Positions 45,701 to 56,933 of a DNA stretch of 64,000 nucleotides are shown piece by piece; positions within the stretch are counted from its first letter, which is position 1, and each line of letters begins with the position of its first letter. The stretch lies in assembly GCA_039545355.1 (NCBI GenBank), contig BCJJ01000005.1, positions 1,363,008-1,427,007 of the forward strand. Reading direction: 5' to 3'. Made by a program: the position numbers and the translations under genes. The notes beneath the pieces were generated by a model, which was not told the DNA's origin, searched no databases, and was given only the letters and a program-made list of their open reading frames with translations. Origin of the DNA: Trichosporon coremiiforme (Eukaryota; Basidiomycota; Tremellomycetes; Trichosporonales; Trichosporonaceae).

Positions 45701-48428
45701 CAAGCTCGGACGAGGCTCGCATGCTCTTCGACTTGGGCCTGCGAAGGTTTCCTCAAGCAGAGACGCTGCTCCGCATTGCTGCAGGCCCCGCGCCTTACAG
45801 TGAGCGTGCTCTGAAGTACTTGCTGGACAACATCGGCACGCACTACGTTGGCTTTAGCCCTGCCAAGTACGCGGCTATCCCGTTCCTTCCTGCAACTGCC
45901 AACAGTGGTGCTCAGATCATGGCTCGCCCCGGCGAGGTCTTCACCAACAAGGACTGTACAATTCTCGGCTTCTCCGTCGCTCGCCCGCCGATCTCCAACC
46001 CCGACGTCGCCGCCAAGCTCGGAATCGACTCGGATCCTTCAATGGGCATGCTCGTATCAGCGTTCCTGAAGGAGCCCGTGTATGATGTGAACGAGGCAAG
46101 GAAGATCTTCGAGGTAAGCTGTGTGATTCCTGATGAGCAACTAACCATCAGTATCTTGGCAAGCGTGTCGGCTCTGCTAGTGTCGGAGCTCTGGCACCTC
46201 TCGCAAGTAAGGCTTTCATCCCTGTGAAGGACGGCGAGAAGACCCGCCTCGCCCGCCTGGACGAGGTGTACCTCGCCTCCAAGGCGGAGGTCGGGTCGCT
46301 GTACGCCAACGCCTTCACCTTTGTCGACTTTGGTCCTCGCGCCAATCTCTTCCTCACCCAGTGTGGTGTGCGGTCTGAGCCTTCTCACAAAGGTGAGCTC
46401 ATCGGCAATCGTCCTAGCTGACTTCAGACATCGCTCGCCTCCTACTTCGCGAGCCCGACCGCATGCTTCGACAGGCTGGCTCCCCTGAGAAGTGAGTCAG
46501 CTCCCTGCTGGCTTGTAACTGACTTCAGGTATCTTGATCAACTGAGGCTGCTCGCCGCGAACCTGCCCACTTTCGACTCCCAGCTCCTGACTGAGATGAA
46601 GAGCAAGGCTTTTGTGTTGGGGTCGCAGCTGGTGCCGAAGAAGAGCAAGATCACGGGCAAGGTCGTTGAGGGCGAGTTCGACCGCGAGTGGGTCCTGTGC
46701 CAAGCTAAGGACGTAAGTCGGCGATGGCTGCTCTTTAACTGACGTCAGGTCGTTCTCATCGACAACGCGCAGTACTACCAGTTCTTCGGTGACCAGGTTT
46801 ACGCAGCACCTGAGGAGCACCTGATGGAGAGCTTCTACCGCTCGCTGGGCGCACAGCCTCTGTCCACACGTGTGCAACTTGAGTACGTGACAGCGGGACA
46901 GCGTCCTCCGTCCGTTCCGGCCGCAACCCTCCGGCAGCATGTGCTGGAGCGTCTGACGATCTTCCTTGGTCACACGGGCCGGAAGGACGCGCTGTTCAAG
47001 GCAGACTACCTCGCGAAGGGAGACCATTTCCAGGTTGTCGAGGCCCGAGACATCAAGGCGCGGTACACTCTGCGGTCTCCTACGGGCGTCCGTCAGCATG
47101 TTGAGACGTTGTACGCGCAGGCGACGCGCTCGCGCCCCGGCATCGTGCTGACAGTGTCCGTCACTGCGCCTGAGGACACGTACGACATTGCGGCCGCACT
47201 CTGCCAGGTCCTCTTCAAGAGCCACCGGGCGGAGGACGCGCTCGTCCTCGACTCTATCCTCGCGACGTCTCTCCTCTCCCTCAAAAAGCGCGGCTACAAC
47301 GTCGACCGTATCCTGAATGCGCAGAAGGAGGAGCGCCTTCGCATCCAGGCCGAGGAGGCGAAGGAGCGTGAGGCGGCTGCCGCAGCAGCGTCCGCTGCAG
47401 CGAAGGACTCGCACCCGTCCAACGCGGGAACGACCGCAGCCGGTGCTGCTGGTGCAGCGCCTGGAGCGGGTGGCGCCATGGTTCGCGCCGCTGCGCGCGA
47501 CGTCAAGGCGCAGCATCAGCAGCCGGAAGAGCCCAAGATGCCCGCCGAGGCGACCGAGCGCCTGCAGGCGATCGCGCAGGGCGGGAAAGGTGGAGGCTTC
47601 TTCGACACGCTGCGCAAGATTGGACGCGACAGCGGCCTCGTGCGGCGCACGTCGTCTGGCTCAGGCGGGCCTAGCATGCCCGGTGCCTTCGGTGGAATGG
47701 GTGGCGGCATGCCCTCTCCCGCCGGCACCAGTGGAAGCGGCTCTGGTGGTGCCGGCCATGTCGGCGGCGAGGGTAGCGAGAAGCACACGGCGCGCCCGAC
47801 CGACGTCTCGGCGATTCGAAACGTTGTCCAGAGTGCGGTGGCGGCCTCACGCCCCGAGTCGAGCGGTACGGTCCAGTCTAGCAAGCGGAGCGTGCGCGAC
47901 GTCGCCGAGAGCCAGCAGGCGTACTGCGACAGTGGCGCCGAGGCGAACATCAAGCACCTGCGCACGGGTGCGGACGGTGTCAAACTCTGGCTGCCAACTG
48001 ACGAGGCGTCTCTCTCGCCTCACGAACTGGAGGTTTCGGACCGTTTCGCGGACCACGTCCTCAAGCCCCTTGCGCGCGTGTACGGTGTGGAGAACAGCGT
48101 CTTCAACGTGTTCTGGGACCGTTCCGGCCCCCTGATCGCTTTCAACAGGGGCGGCGCCGTCTTCTGCAACGCGCGGTTCTACGACGCATGGCATGACGAG
48201 GCAGTGATGGGCGGCCGCGTGCAGGACGCGGCGATTTCTTGGTTCTTCTCTCTCGCGCACGAGCTCGCACACAACCTCGAGAGTGCGCACAATGCGACGC
48301 ACGAGTTCTACTTCTCGAGCATTGCGGAGGAGTTCCTGCCCAAATTTGTCCAGGCATTCTGCAATACGCCCGGGCGTGAGGAGGAGGTGTTCAAGGCGAT
48401 CACGCATGGCGTGGTCGATATCCAGTAG
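42767..48428 (+). CDS. DUF3684 / sacsin-like GHKL ATPase with C-terminal HExxH motif
   Basis: Eleven exons: 42767-42842, 42878-42910, 42957-42994, 43040-43135, 43186-43292, 43328-43788, 43826-46113, 46152-46392, 46428-46491, 46529-46712 and 46749-48428 (1755 residues). The N-terminal ATP-binding domain is HSP90/GHKL type: FRELLQNADDAG (motif I), VVCNDGIPF (motif II) and GAFGVGFYSLWSVCDNP (motif III). This arrangement with a long trailing region is the fungal DUF3684 family, related in its first domain to sacsin. A Pro-rich linker follows near residue 275, then about 900 residues of DUF3684-like sequence. The last exon has a Gly/Met/Ser-rich low-complexity segment (about 1480-1540). A compact C-terminal domain carries AHELAHNLESAHNATHEFYF at about residue 1697; HELAH fits a zinc-metallopeptidase HExxH core. 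The function is unknown; a chaperone-like or protease-coupled role is inference. Confidence 0.9.
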
Positions 48429-49070
48429 GCAGCGATGCCGTTGGCAATCCGAGGTAGGGAGACGGGTGGAGCAGCGGAACCGAGTAATGATAGCATTCAG
48501 ATAGAATCTTAAGAACCTAACATTTAGTAGACACAACCACCCTTCATCACAAGCGAACGTCGGCTTAGCGACGGCTCCTGCTAAGCGAAACGAATATGCA
48601 TGCCTTCTGGACCCTGTATGATAAGATGAAGATAAAGAGCGAGGCGAGATGAGAAGTCACGAGTCGAGCCCAATCCTGTTGAGCGAAGCTACATACAGAC
48701 AGAGCGAATGGATTATGAGCCAAGAGTTTCTACTGTGTGCCGTGGCCGAGCCATACTGTTCACAAACACTGGTGGTCCTGTTGATTCCGGCTGTTCTAAC
48801 GATTTTCCGAGATGCCGAGCGTGCTGAGAGAAAGTTTGCTGACCTGTGCGTTCTAATGTGCCTAGTCCTGGATCCTGAGTCTGAAGTCTGATTGCTGAGT
48901 CCTGGTCCTGTGTCCTGATGTCCTGATGCGATCTTGGTCCTTGGTCCTGAAGTTGTGATGGTATCGATGAATCCTGGTCATGCTACTGTACAAGCCCCAT
49001 CTACTTCTCCCTCTACTCCGCAGCTCCTGGGCAAGAGTCACGGCCCTCAGCGCCTGGCGGCGCCTCGCCC
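48429..49070. other. Convergent intergenic region
   Basis: About 640 bp between converging genes. It includes a patch of imperfect tcctg/agtcctg repeats near 48865-48950. No gene is seen. Confidence 0.45.
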
Positions 49071-50433
49071 CTACTCATTCCCAGCTCTATTGGGAATGGG
49101 CCGCAGCTGCCGCTCCGCGCTGACAGTCCCTCCGCCCGGAGACGGCATAGGGCTGTTTCCCAGTCCCAGAGGGCCGGACCGCGGCAGCTCCAGTGTTCCG
49201 GGCGCATTGACGCCAGAGATACCCAGCACAGCGCTTGAGGTCAGCGGCTTGTGCCCCAGGTTCGCGCCTGTGCCACCAGACGCTCGGCGCTCCCATTGCT
49301 GCTGCGAGTGCTTCAGCTGCTGCAGCTGGAACACGTGGCTGTGCGGAGTGTACGTCGCCACTGCTGGTCCTGTGGGAGGGGGAGCGTAGGGGTCGGGTCC
49401 GGGGGTTGGGGGAGGCGAGTCGGGAGGCGGGAGAGCGCGAAGCGTCTTAGGATCGAGGGGCCAGGTGCCGTCGCGGAGCCAGCCGGCGCGAAGGACCTTG
49501 ATCTGTTGACGTTAACCAACGCGAAGCGAGGGAGTCGAGTTCGGAGATCGATCGCCGTTGGGAGGAGAACAATCGAGAAGACGTCGAGACAATGGGTGGA
49601 GCAGGTCATAAACAATGTCGCGCCGATCAGACAAGAAGATTGGCGTCAGCTCATGTACTCTAGGGCTTCTCCAGCGCACTCCTCGTCTCCGCTTGACGTT
49701 CGGGCACCTCCGCCTCGACACTCCGACACGGACTCGGTCCGCTCCGCTCGCCCAACGCATGTGTACTCACCACTAATCCCAGCCTGAGGCCCTTGGCGAG
49801 CTGCTTCCCTCCGCCCAGCTTCCTGGAGACACCACCCACGCCGCTGTTCCACGCGACATCGCTCTCCTCTGCTTCAAAGGTCGAGAGGAGCGCCTCGAGC
49901 CGCTCGATCGAGCTGCCTCTCGGCGGGCAGTAGAGCACGCTCGGGGCTGGTGGCGACGGCGGCGGGACCATGTACGACTCAGGCAGGTCCGTTGCGGGAC
50001 TTCCGGGCGCAGGGAAGGGCTTGCCGGCAAGGAAGGCGGCGCGGCGATACTCCCAGTACTCTAGGCCTGAAGGTTAGCTCATCGGCTCGAATCACAGCTG
50101 GTGGCCGCGCTTTTGCGGCTCCGAGCCATTGCGCGCAGAGTGCCCGGCATAGGTTCATCCGGCGCACACACGCAGGCATGACTCAGAGCGCTCAGACCCA
50201 GCAAATCTGTGGACATGGCTCTCCCTTGAATGGACGAGGTCTGGCCAGCGGCAAGGTGGGGGTCTTTGCCACCGAGTTTACGCACCATAGGAAGGGATTT
50301 CAATCATGTCGCCGTCCTCGGTCGGAGTGACTGGCGTCGCGGGGCTGTCGGTGCGAGGCGAAGCACTCGCAGCACTCGTCGCCGAGGCGGTGGAAGGGTC
50401 GCCGACGGGACCCGCTGGAGGATCCATGGTCAT
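49071..50433 (-). CDS. Unknown protein with LEYWEYRRAAFLAGK-type core
   Basis: Three minus-strand exons, 50433-50286, 50066-49771 and 49502-49071 (291 residues), with donors GTGCGT and GTGAGT and acceptors ctaaccttcag and gttaacgtcaacag. Residues 1-49 are Ser/Ala/Thr/Pro-rich, with an acidic end (TEDGDMIEIPSYG). The core (about 50-165) is protein-like: LEYWEYRRAAFLAGKPF, then SVLYCPPRGSSIERLEALLS, ESDVAWNSGVGGVSRKLGGG and LVIKVLRAGWLRDGTWPLDP. The C-terminal third is Pro/Gln-rich (FQLQQLKHSQQQWERR). All three exons join in a single frame without stops, which supports a real gene. I do not recognise a family; it could be a nuclear or cytoplasmic regulator, but nothing indicates which. Confidence 0.7.
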
Positions 50434-51447
50434 GGCAGAGGTGCAGCACAGGAGTCTGCGCCGGCGGCGGGAAGTGCTGAAAACTGTCGTGTCGCCGGAG
50501 TGCGAGTTTGGTCGGTTGCAAAAGTGTGTGATGCGCGCGCGGGGTGCGGGCGGTGCGGGCGGTGCGGGCCGGTCGTGTGCTAGTGCGTCCGTGTGTTGCT
50601 TTGCCGTGTGCTGTGTGGTGGCTTGAGTAGCTTGTCGGTATGCAAGACTAGTGCGAGACAAGCGCTTGTGGTGTCGGCGATGATGCAGAGGCGACTGAGA
50701 AACCGAAATCGGCCCGTAGTACTGTGTGCGTCGATGCGATAGCGGAGGTTGGAGTGCGGCCCGCTGGCTTCCTGCTTTGTGCGTGTTAAGCAAAGCTTGG
50801 GTTCTGCACCTGCTGGGTTCTGGCTAAGAGGCGCGAGGATGATACAAAAGTCTCTGCTCGTCTACGCTCGTTCGCTGAGGCTTCGGAGGCGATAGAGCCG
50901 GCAAATTACGTGAATCACTCAGCACGCACACTTGCCACGGGTCGGATTAGATTTGCTCCAATACACAATATTTTGCTCCATTTGGTTCCGCTAATCAGGT
51001 TCTCCCGCCCGCTTCGGAGGCTGCCTGGCACGCCCGTGGACGTCTGCGCTTCATGGCTGGATGTCAGCCAGTTGGCTGGCCGTGCTGGGCTGGCTGGAGC
51101 GCCGGTTCCAATCTGCAATTTGGTGCGCAGGGGAGAGGACGAAAGAAGGCCGCTCTGACTGGTTGGGTTCCGGATCCATACCGCGGCACACCCTGGGGGC
51201 CCTGCATTTGTGCTTCCTCTCTGCATATCAAGCTCGCGAGAGCGATCTCATTCTCCAGTCTAATACGGCTAATTCGGCCCCTGGGCTCCTTTGCATCCTT
51301 TCTAAATCATAATTCGCCCACCGGGGCCTCCACCGCTTGCGTATGAGATGACGACCACTACTTTTCCAAGGTGGAGGTCGGCCAGCGACTGTCGTCTTGC
51401 CTTCTTCCCCTTCCTCGCCCACAGCCCGAAAGGCAGCACTCATCGTC
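50434..51447. promoter_or_regulatory. Divergent intergenic region, 1.0 kb
   Basis: This lies between two divergent genes. It includes a GC-rich 9-bp repeat patch (ggtgcgggc, about 2.5 copies) near 50545-50570 in the 5' flank of the minus-strand gene. No gene is seen. Confidence 0.4.
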
Positions 51448-52720
51448 ATGCTCGCCGCCTGCTCAAGCCTACGACAGAATGTTCCGCGCCTGCTGAAGCG
51501 CTTCGTCAGCACCGGAGGCGGTGCACACCCCACGCCAGCCTCCGCCGTGTGGGGGAACTACACCCCGCTCGATCCAGCTTCAGCCATAGAGGTCTACTCG
51601 GAGCCGTTGCCTGTACCGGATCAGATCAAGCGGCCAGCGTATGTGCCGGACAACTTCTTCACGCACCCGATTTGGGAGCACACGGAGCCCAAGGAGGAGG
51701 AAGCCGGTGGCCCGATCAAGCTCGGCTCCGATGACGAACACCGCGTACGCCGAGCTGCGAGGACAGTCGCCGATATCCTGGCCGAAATGGAGAAGCACGT
51801 CAAGGTGAGCCCGCCACTGCGTCCGCTGTGGCATCAACTCCTCGAGACAGCAAGCTAACGCTCAGCCTGGCATCACGACGGAAGAGCTTGACAGCATCGC
51901 GCACCACCTCATCACCTCGCGCTGGGCGTACCCGTCTCCGCTAGGGTACGCGCACTTTCCGAAGAGCATAACGACGTCCGTGAATAACGTAATCGCGCGT
52001 GAGTCTGCACGCCGCACTTGCGTGCCGTGACTTTCAGCTGACAGGCAGATGGAATCCCCGACGGGTAAGTCACGATAACCTAGGCTATCAGTGCTGATAA
52101 GAGCCGACCATTGGAGCCCGAGGACATCATCAACCTCGACCTGACGATCTACCTCGACGGGTTCCATGGCGACACATCCGCCACTTTCCTCCTGCCAAAC
52201 ACAGACAAGCCGGGACGTGAGCTCGTCGCGGCCACGGAGGAGGCGCTCTACCTCGCGATCCGCGCCTGTCGACCGGGCGAACGCTTCAACGTGATCGGGA
52301 AGACAATCGAGTAAGCTTGCGGGTCAGTATTGGTAATTGACAAATAGGGAGTTCGCCAAGCGACATGGCTTCAGCGTGAACGAGCAGTTCTGCGGACACG
52401 GCATCGGCAAGCGCTTCCACCAGCATCCCTATATCATCCATCATCGTGAGTTTAGCAGGCCATGGGACGGTAACTGACAGCTAGGCAACACGGAGTACGG
52501 AACCATGAAGCCCGGGGACTGCTTCACCATTGAGCCGGCGCTTGTTCAGGGTAACCGCAGCCGGGGCACTCTCTGGGATGACGGCTGGACGGTGTCGACG
52601 GAGGTAAGCTACAAGATCTACGCCACGAGCTGACTCCAGACCGGTGCCCGCTCAGCGCAGTTCGAGCACCAGATCCTCATTACGGAGGACGGCGCGGACG
52701 TCCTCACCGCGCGCTCCTAA
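51448..52720 (+). CDS. Type I methionine aminopeptidase, mitochondrial-type
   Basis: Seven exons: 51448-51804, 51866-51998, 52049-52064, 52104-52310, 52348-52445, 52485-52603 and 52640-52720 (336 residues). The third exon is only 16 nt and encodes HGIPD, a conserved MetAP motif, so it is secure. The enzyme removes the initiator Met co-translationally. The pita-bread fold ligands are visible: [17 protein letters not shown] (two Asp), [13 protein letters not shown] (His), FTIEPAL (Glu) and FEHQILIT (Glu). The N terminus, [20 protein letters not shown], is basic and Ser/Leu-rich without acidic residues, a mitochondrial presequence. There is no Zn-finger extension, unlike the cytosolic type I enzyme. 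Confidence 0.94.
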
Positions 52721-52938
52721 ATCAAACTTAGATAACATACGAACCTATCATTATGCATTGCATCGTCCTGTTTGCTGCTGTATCTTCTACCAAAGGCTTT
52801 GGTGGAGGAAGCCGGCAATGCCGCCACCTGCTTCCGTCGCCACCCAGAGCCCCAAATTCAGGCACGCGATGACACAACCGTGTCGCGCGAACTCGACCTC
52901 AACCTCGATCCTTCCTCCATCCCTCTCACTTGCCCGCC
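52721..52938. other. Spacer between MetAP and VPS29
   Basis: 218 bp between two genes on the same strand. It holds the 3' end of one and promoter of the other; no motif is assigned. Confidence 0.4.
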
Positions 52939-54074
52939 ATGGTCCTCGTCCTCGTCATTGGAGACCTCCATATCCCGACACTGACCCACGACCTGCCTGC
53001 CAAGTTCAAGAAGCTCCTGGTGCGTTGCTCCTACCCTTCTCCCCATCTTCCCCGCTCGTCCCAACCTCCGATCCCAGTTCGCATCAGCGCTGGTCTCGAA
53101 GAAGGACCGCTCTTCGCTCTTGTGCGCGAGATGGAAAAGGATACCGAGCTGAGTAGTCGGAATTGCTTAGCTGACGACAGGTGCCTGGCAAGATTGGCCA
53201 GATTCTGTGCACCGGTAACGTCTGCGACAAGGAGACGTATGACTACCTCCGCACGATTGCGCCGGAGGTGCACATTGTCCGGGGCGAGTATGACGAGGTG
53301 AGTATTGATGCGAGTGGAGCGAGCGCCGCGACAGGCGCCTTCGAGCCTATCAGTTTTGTTGGGTCTGCGACGGGCACTGAGAGATCCCGGTTGCATCACC
53401 CTGCGCGGGCTGTCTCAACAGTCGTGACAGCGCCCTCTGCGCTGAAGCTCAGACATACTGGTAATAGCTAACAGCAGAACTCGCATTACCCACTCTCGCT
53501 TACGATCCCGCACCAGTCGCTCCGGATAGGCGTTGCTCATGGGCAGCAAGTCGTGCCAGCCGGCGATGGGGAGATGTTGGCTGCGCTCGCGCGGCAGATG
53601 GACGTTGATGTGCTGGTCACGGGAGGCACGCATCGGTGGGTACCAAGCTTCATTCGTTCCCTATTTCTTTCATCTACTGTGGTCTGGGGTTGTTCCAGGT
53701 CCCTCAGGAGCGGGAAGCATAGGGACATGCGACGAGCTTATAACAGTATGATGGCTAACCGAACACAGATTTGAGGCATTCGAGTTCGACGGCCGCTTCT
53801 TCGTGAACCCCGGCTCGGCGACTGGCGCCTGGAGCGGAGTGTATGGGTAAGCTGCAATGAATCCGCATTGAAGCTGACAGCAGCGACTCGACGCCGTCCT
53901 TCGCGCTGATGGACATCCAGGGCCCAGTCATCGTGACTTACGTCTACCAGCTGGTGGACGGCGAGGTGAGCTCTTGTGCTATCTGCTTAAGCTGACAAGC
54001 AGGTCAAGGTTGACAAGGTCGAGTACAGGAAGCCGGACCGGTCGCAGGACGCGCAGCAGTCGTCAGGCTGGTAA
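52939..54074 (+). CDS. VPS29: Retromer subunit VPS29
   Basis: Six exons: 52939-53019, 53181-53297, 53478-53635, 53769-53846, 53884-53965 and 54003-54074 (195 residues). The protein follows human and yeast VPS29 almost domain by domain: [110 protein letters not shown] and [25 protein letters not shown]29 has a metallophosphoesterase fold but acts as a scaffold with VPS35 in endosome-to-Golgi retrieval. Here the usual GHTH metal motif reads GGTH (see findings). The C terminus is slightly longer than in human (Ser/Gln-rich). It joins RAB4 and NCR1 in the endosome/vacuole theme of the window. Confidence 0.96.
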
Positions 54075-55025
54075 GCCGCGGAGCCGAGCGTGTCCCGCCC
54101 GGTAGTTAGAAGACATGTACCCACTGCACGCGCGGCCGCACAGACATGGGCTTAGCCAAGCAACAAGTCCTATAGCCCTGGAAATGAATGTATAATACGC
54201 TACGCTAGGCATGTGATTGTGCCGTACAGTCTGGACTGCTTGCACGGCCATACAAGAGCTACGGGGATAGAGTGCAGATTATTGGGTTGGCGGCTGAGTC
54301 CGACGAAGCCGGCCCGGCCCGATGCCGCCGGCATTTCGCGAAATCTAGAGTTGCCAGTTTACAGATCGACATCGCTGTCTGTAATCAAACGTCGCTGATT
54401 ACAGATGCAGATCCTCGATACGGCCCTCGTTGCGGTATCTCGGTGCGGGGAAGATCGTCGCCTGGCTAGCCTGGCCCGGAGCATGCACATGCATATCTCG
54501 GTTGATCCAACGTCATGGAGGCAAGGGAGAGTTGCCAAGAGCGAAAACGCCAATTGGACCTCGCAGTCCGATGTGCGAGCGCCTCCGAGCACCGCTGCCT
54601 TGCCGCGCGCCGCGAGCGGAGGTGTCCGGTCACTTTTCTCTCTGATTCACTTCCCACCGCGCAAGCTGCGTCAAGCCACAAAGTCAGATGCTCCCCCAAG
54701 ACGCAAGCGGCGCTAGCAGGCGTAGGCAAGCCCTAGACTCAGCGGCGTCATGGCGTCAGACCTCTAGCGTTCTGGGCCATTCATCATCCTCGCTGCGGGG
54801 CGAGAGGCTGTGAGGGGAGTACCGGGTATCGCGATGCTCGAGGAAGACGCAAAGGCACACAGATACACGTCCCAAGCCTTCTCTGTAGGCGGGCGTATCG
54901 CGCTCTCTGGCCGCATATAATGGATCTTTGCACTGACCCCCTTCAGCTCTTCCACACGTCACAGTCTTCCCCACAGCAACATTACATTACCTCACATCAC
55001 CAGATAACTAAACAGCAATTGAACA
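54075..55025. other. Intergenic region, 0.95 kb
   Basis: No supported gene. A 9-bp inverted repeat (tctgtaatc / gattacaga) with a 10-bp spacer lies at 54378-54405. The last 300 bp presumably contain the promoter of the epimerase-like gene. Confidence 0.45.
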
Positions 55026-56403
55026 ATGAAGGTCCTAGTTCTCGGCGCTTCAGGTGAGTCCCCTGTCAGCCCCATCCTGTCCCCAGCCTCACTCACTGCT
55101 TTCTCCAGAACCAAGCAGCTAGTATTAGAGGGTTTGAGCTGACGTACAGGCTTCATCGGCCTTCCCACTGCGCTCGCGTTCTCGCGCGCCGGCCACATCG
55201 TGTACGGTACGACGCGCGACGTCAAGTCAGCGCGCAAGCTCGAGATCCACGAGATCATTCCCGTCATCACAGCCCCGACGCCGGGCCACGGCGCGGCGCA
55301 CTGGTCCAAGATCGCCCAGGACTGCGATGTCAGTGAGTACTGCAAGTGTCGGGCGAAGCGACGCTGGGACGCCGCAGTGCACCCGCTCCACTGCGCGTCG
55401 AGCTGTGAGAAGAAATCAGCCCGATTTCATCTTCTGTCTCATTCCGGTAGATGTCCTGGCCGACAGCAGCTGAGGGATGCCTTGACCTAAGCTGACAACA
55501 GTCGTCGACACGATCCGCACGTCCGATGGTGACGCCCCTGAGGGCGCGCTGCACGCTGCCGAGGCGCTCTCCTCCTCCACACCTGGTACGCGCAAGACGT
55601 ACATCTACATTGGCACGCTGGCCGATCTCCAGGCCAAGGGCGCGGGTATCGAGGGATGGGTCTCCGAGACCACGGCGCCGACGGGACAAGAGGCGTGGCG
55701 CGCGGCTCTTGAGAACCAAGTGCTTAGCAGTGAGTGTTTTACCGCTCCGGCGGTACCCTCCCCTCTCTCACCCCGAAGTTCTTCCCTCCTGTCTAGCAGT
55801 GACATGGACATACCAAGGTTGAGAGCGGGGGACAAGCTTTCTTGAAATGGTGATAGCAAGCTGACCTCAGGCAACGCCGTGAACGGCATTGTGATCCGCG
55901 CCGGTATCCTGTACGGCCGCTCCGGCTCGACTCTCGAGCCCTACCTCTTCGCTCCGGCGTACGACGCCTCGAAGAACGGCGGCGCGTTCGACACTGTCGG
56001 TTTCCCCGAGACCCGCGTCCTGATGGTGCACCAGGATGACCTTGCCGAGCTCGTCGTTCGTGCGGCCGAGCGCGCGCCGGCGCTTAAGGGCGTCGCCCTC
56101 GCGGCCGCCAACCCGCAGAGCGAGCGCTGGACTGACGTGCTCGACGCTGTGATCCGCGTCTCGGGTGCTAGCGAGTACAGGCTCCGTGCGCCTGGAGAGA
56201 TCTCGGCTGAGGCTGCTTGGGCTTCTACGACGCAGCTCCGCCCTACCCTCGCTCATGCCCTCACGGGCTGGACACCAAGGAAGCTGGGACTCGTCGACGG
56301 CATGGACGCGTACTGGGCTTCGTTCAAGGCGCACTACGTCGGCAAGAAGATGATCCCTGCTTGGGACCTACCCGGCGTCGTGCCCCCGCGTGCTAGCCCC
56401 TAG
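55026..56403 (+). CDS. NAD(P)-dependent epimerase/dehydratase-like short-chain dehydrogenase
   Basis: Four exons, 55026-55053, 55150-55332, 55502-55729 and 55871-56403 (323 residues), with acceptors gctgacgtacag, gctgacaacag and gctgacctcag. The start MKVLVLGASGFIGLPTALAF contains the Rossmann GxxGxxG dinucleotide motif. An atypical-SDR pattern follows: AGHIVYGTTRD, TRKTYIYIGTLAD, GNAVNGIVIRAGILYGRSGS, VLMVHQDDLAELVVRAAE and VNP-like AAANPQSERWTDVL. The YxxxK catalytic pair is not evident, so the protein may be an atypical SDR acting as a reductase or as a NmrA-type sensor. The C terminus (GWTPRKLGLVDGMDAYW) matches extended SDR families. Substrate is unknown; it is cytosolic, with no signal sequence. 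Confidence 0.88.
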
Positions 56404-56933
56404 GTTGGAGTAGAGAAGGAGGTGCAGTAGCGAGCTCATGTATGTATCATTTTAGGACAGTTCGGCCGTAGATTGCAACAGTTGCCGCGAGAACGACGGC
56501 ATTCCAGTATCTTCACTCACACAAGGCTCATGAGCAGGAAAAGGTACACCACTTCTGCAGTTTAGCGTCCCAGATCGACACCAGCAATGCATGAGATCAG
56601 CGCGCCACTGCCGTCGTGAATAGTGCAACTGCATGCATGCAGAGGCTGAACGCTGCAGTGAAGGCCAACGCTGGCTGGACGGAATCAAAGCCACGGCTCA
56701 CGCCACCGTCAACATGCTTGGTACGCGTCCGAATCTGGCAGCTGGTCGCGGAATGACGCGCTAATGTTGTTTTGCTCATTAACATTCGGTTTCCCTCCCA
56801 TCAACAACAGCACACGACCCGCACACAACAAAAGGAAGACGTCAAGGCCGAGTTCTTCTCCTCTGTCTGCTTCCTCTTCGCATTAGTGCTTGACGCTTGC
56901 CGCCGTCACCAACGACAGCAAGACGCGTCAAGT
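56404..56933. promoter_or_regulatory. Intergenic region upstream of the Sld7-like gene
   Basis: 530 bp on the same strand between two genes. No gene is seen. An open frame continues upstream of the chosen ATG of the next gene from 56772, but it lacks a good start. Confidence 0.4.

Noticed and set aside
46497..47516. 339-codon minus-strand frame over the DUF3684 gene
   Set aside because: Antisense shadow of a coding exon, rich in Arg/Leu with no motif.
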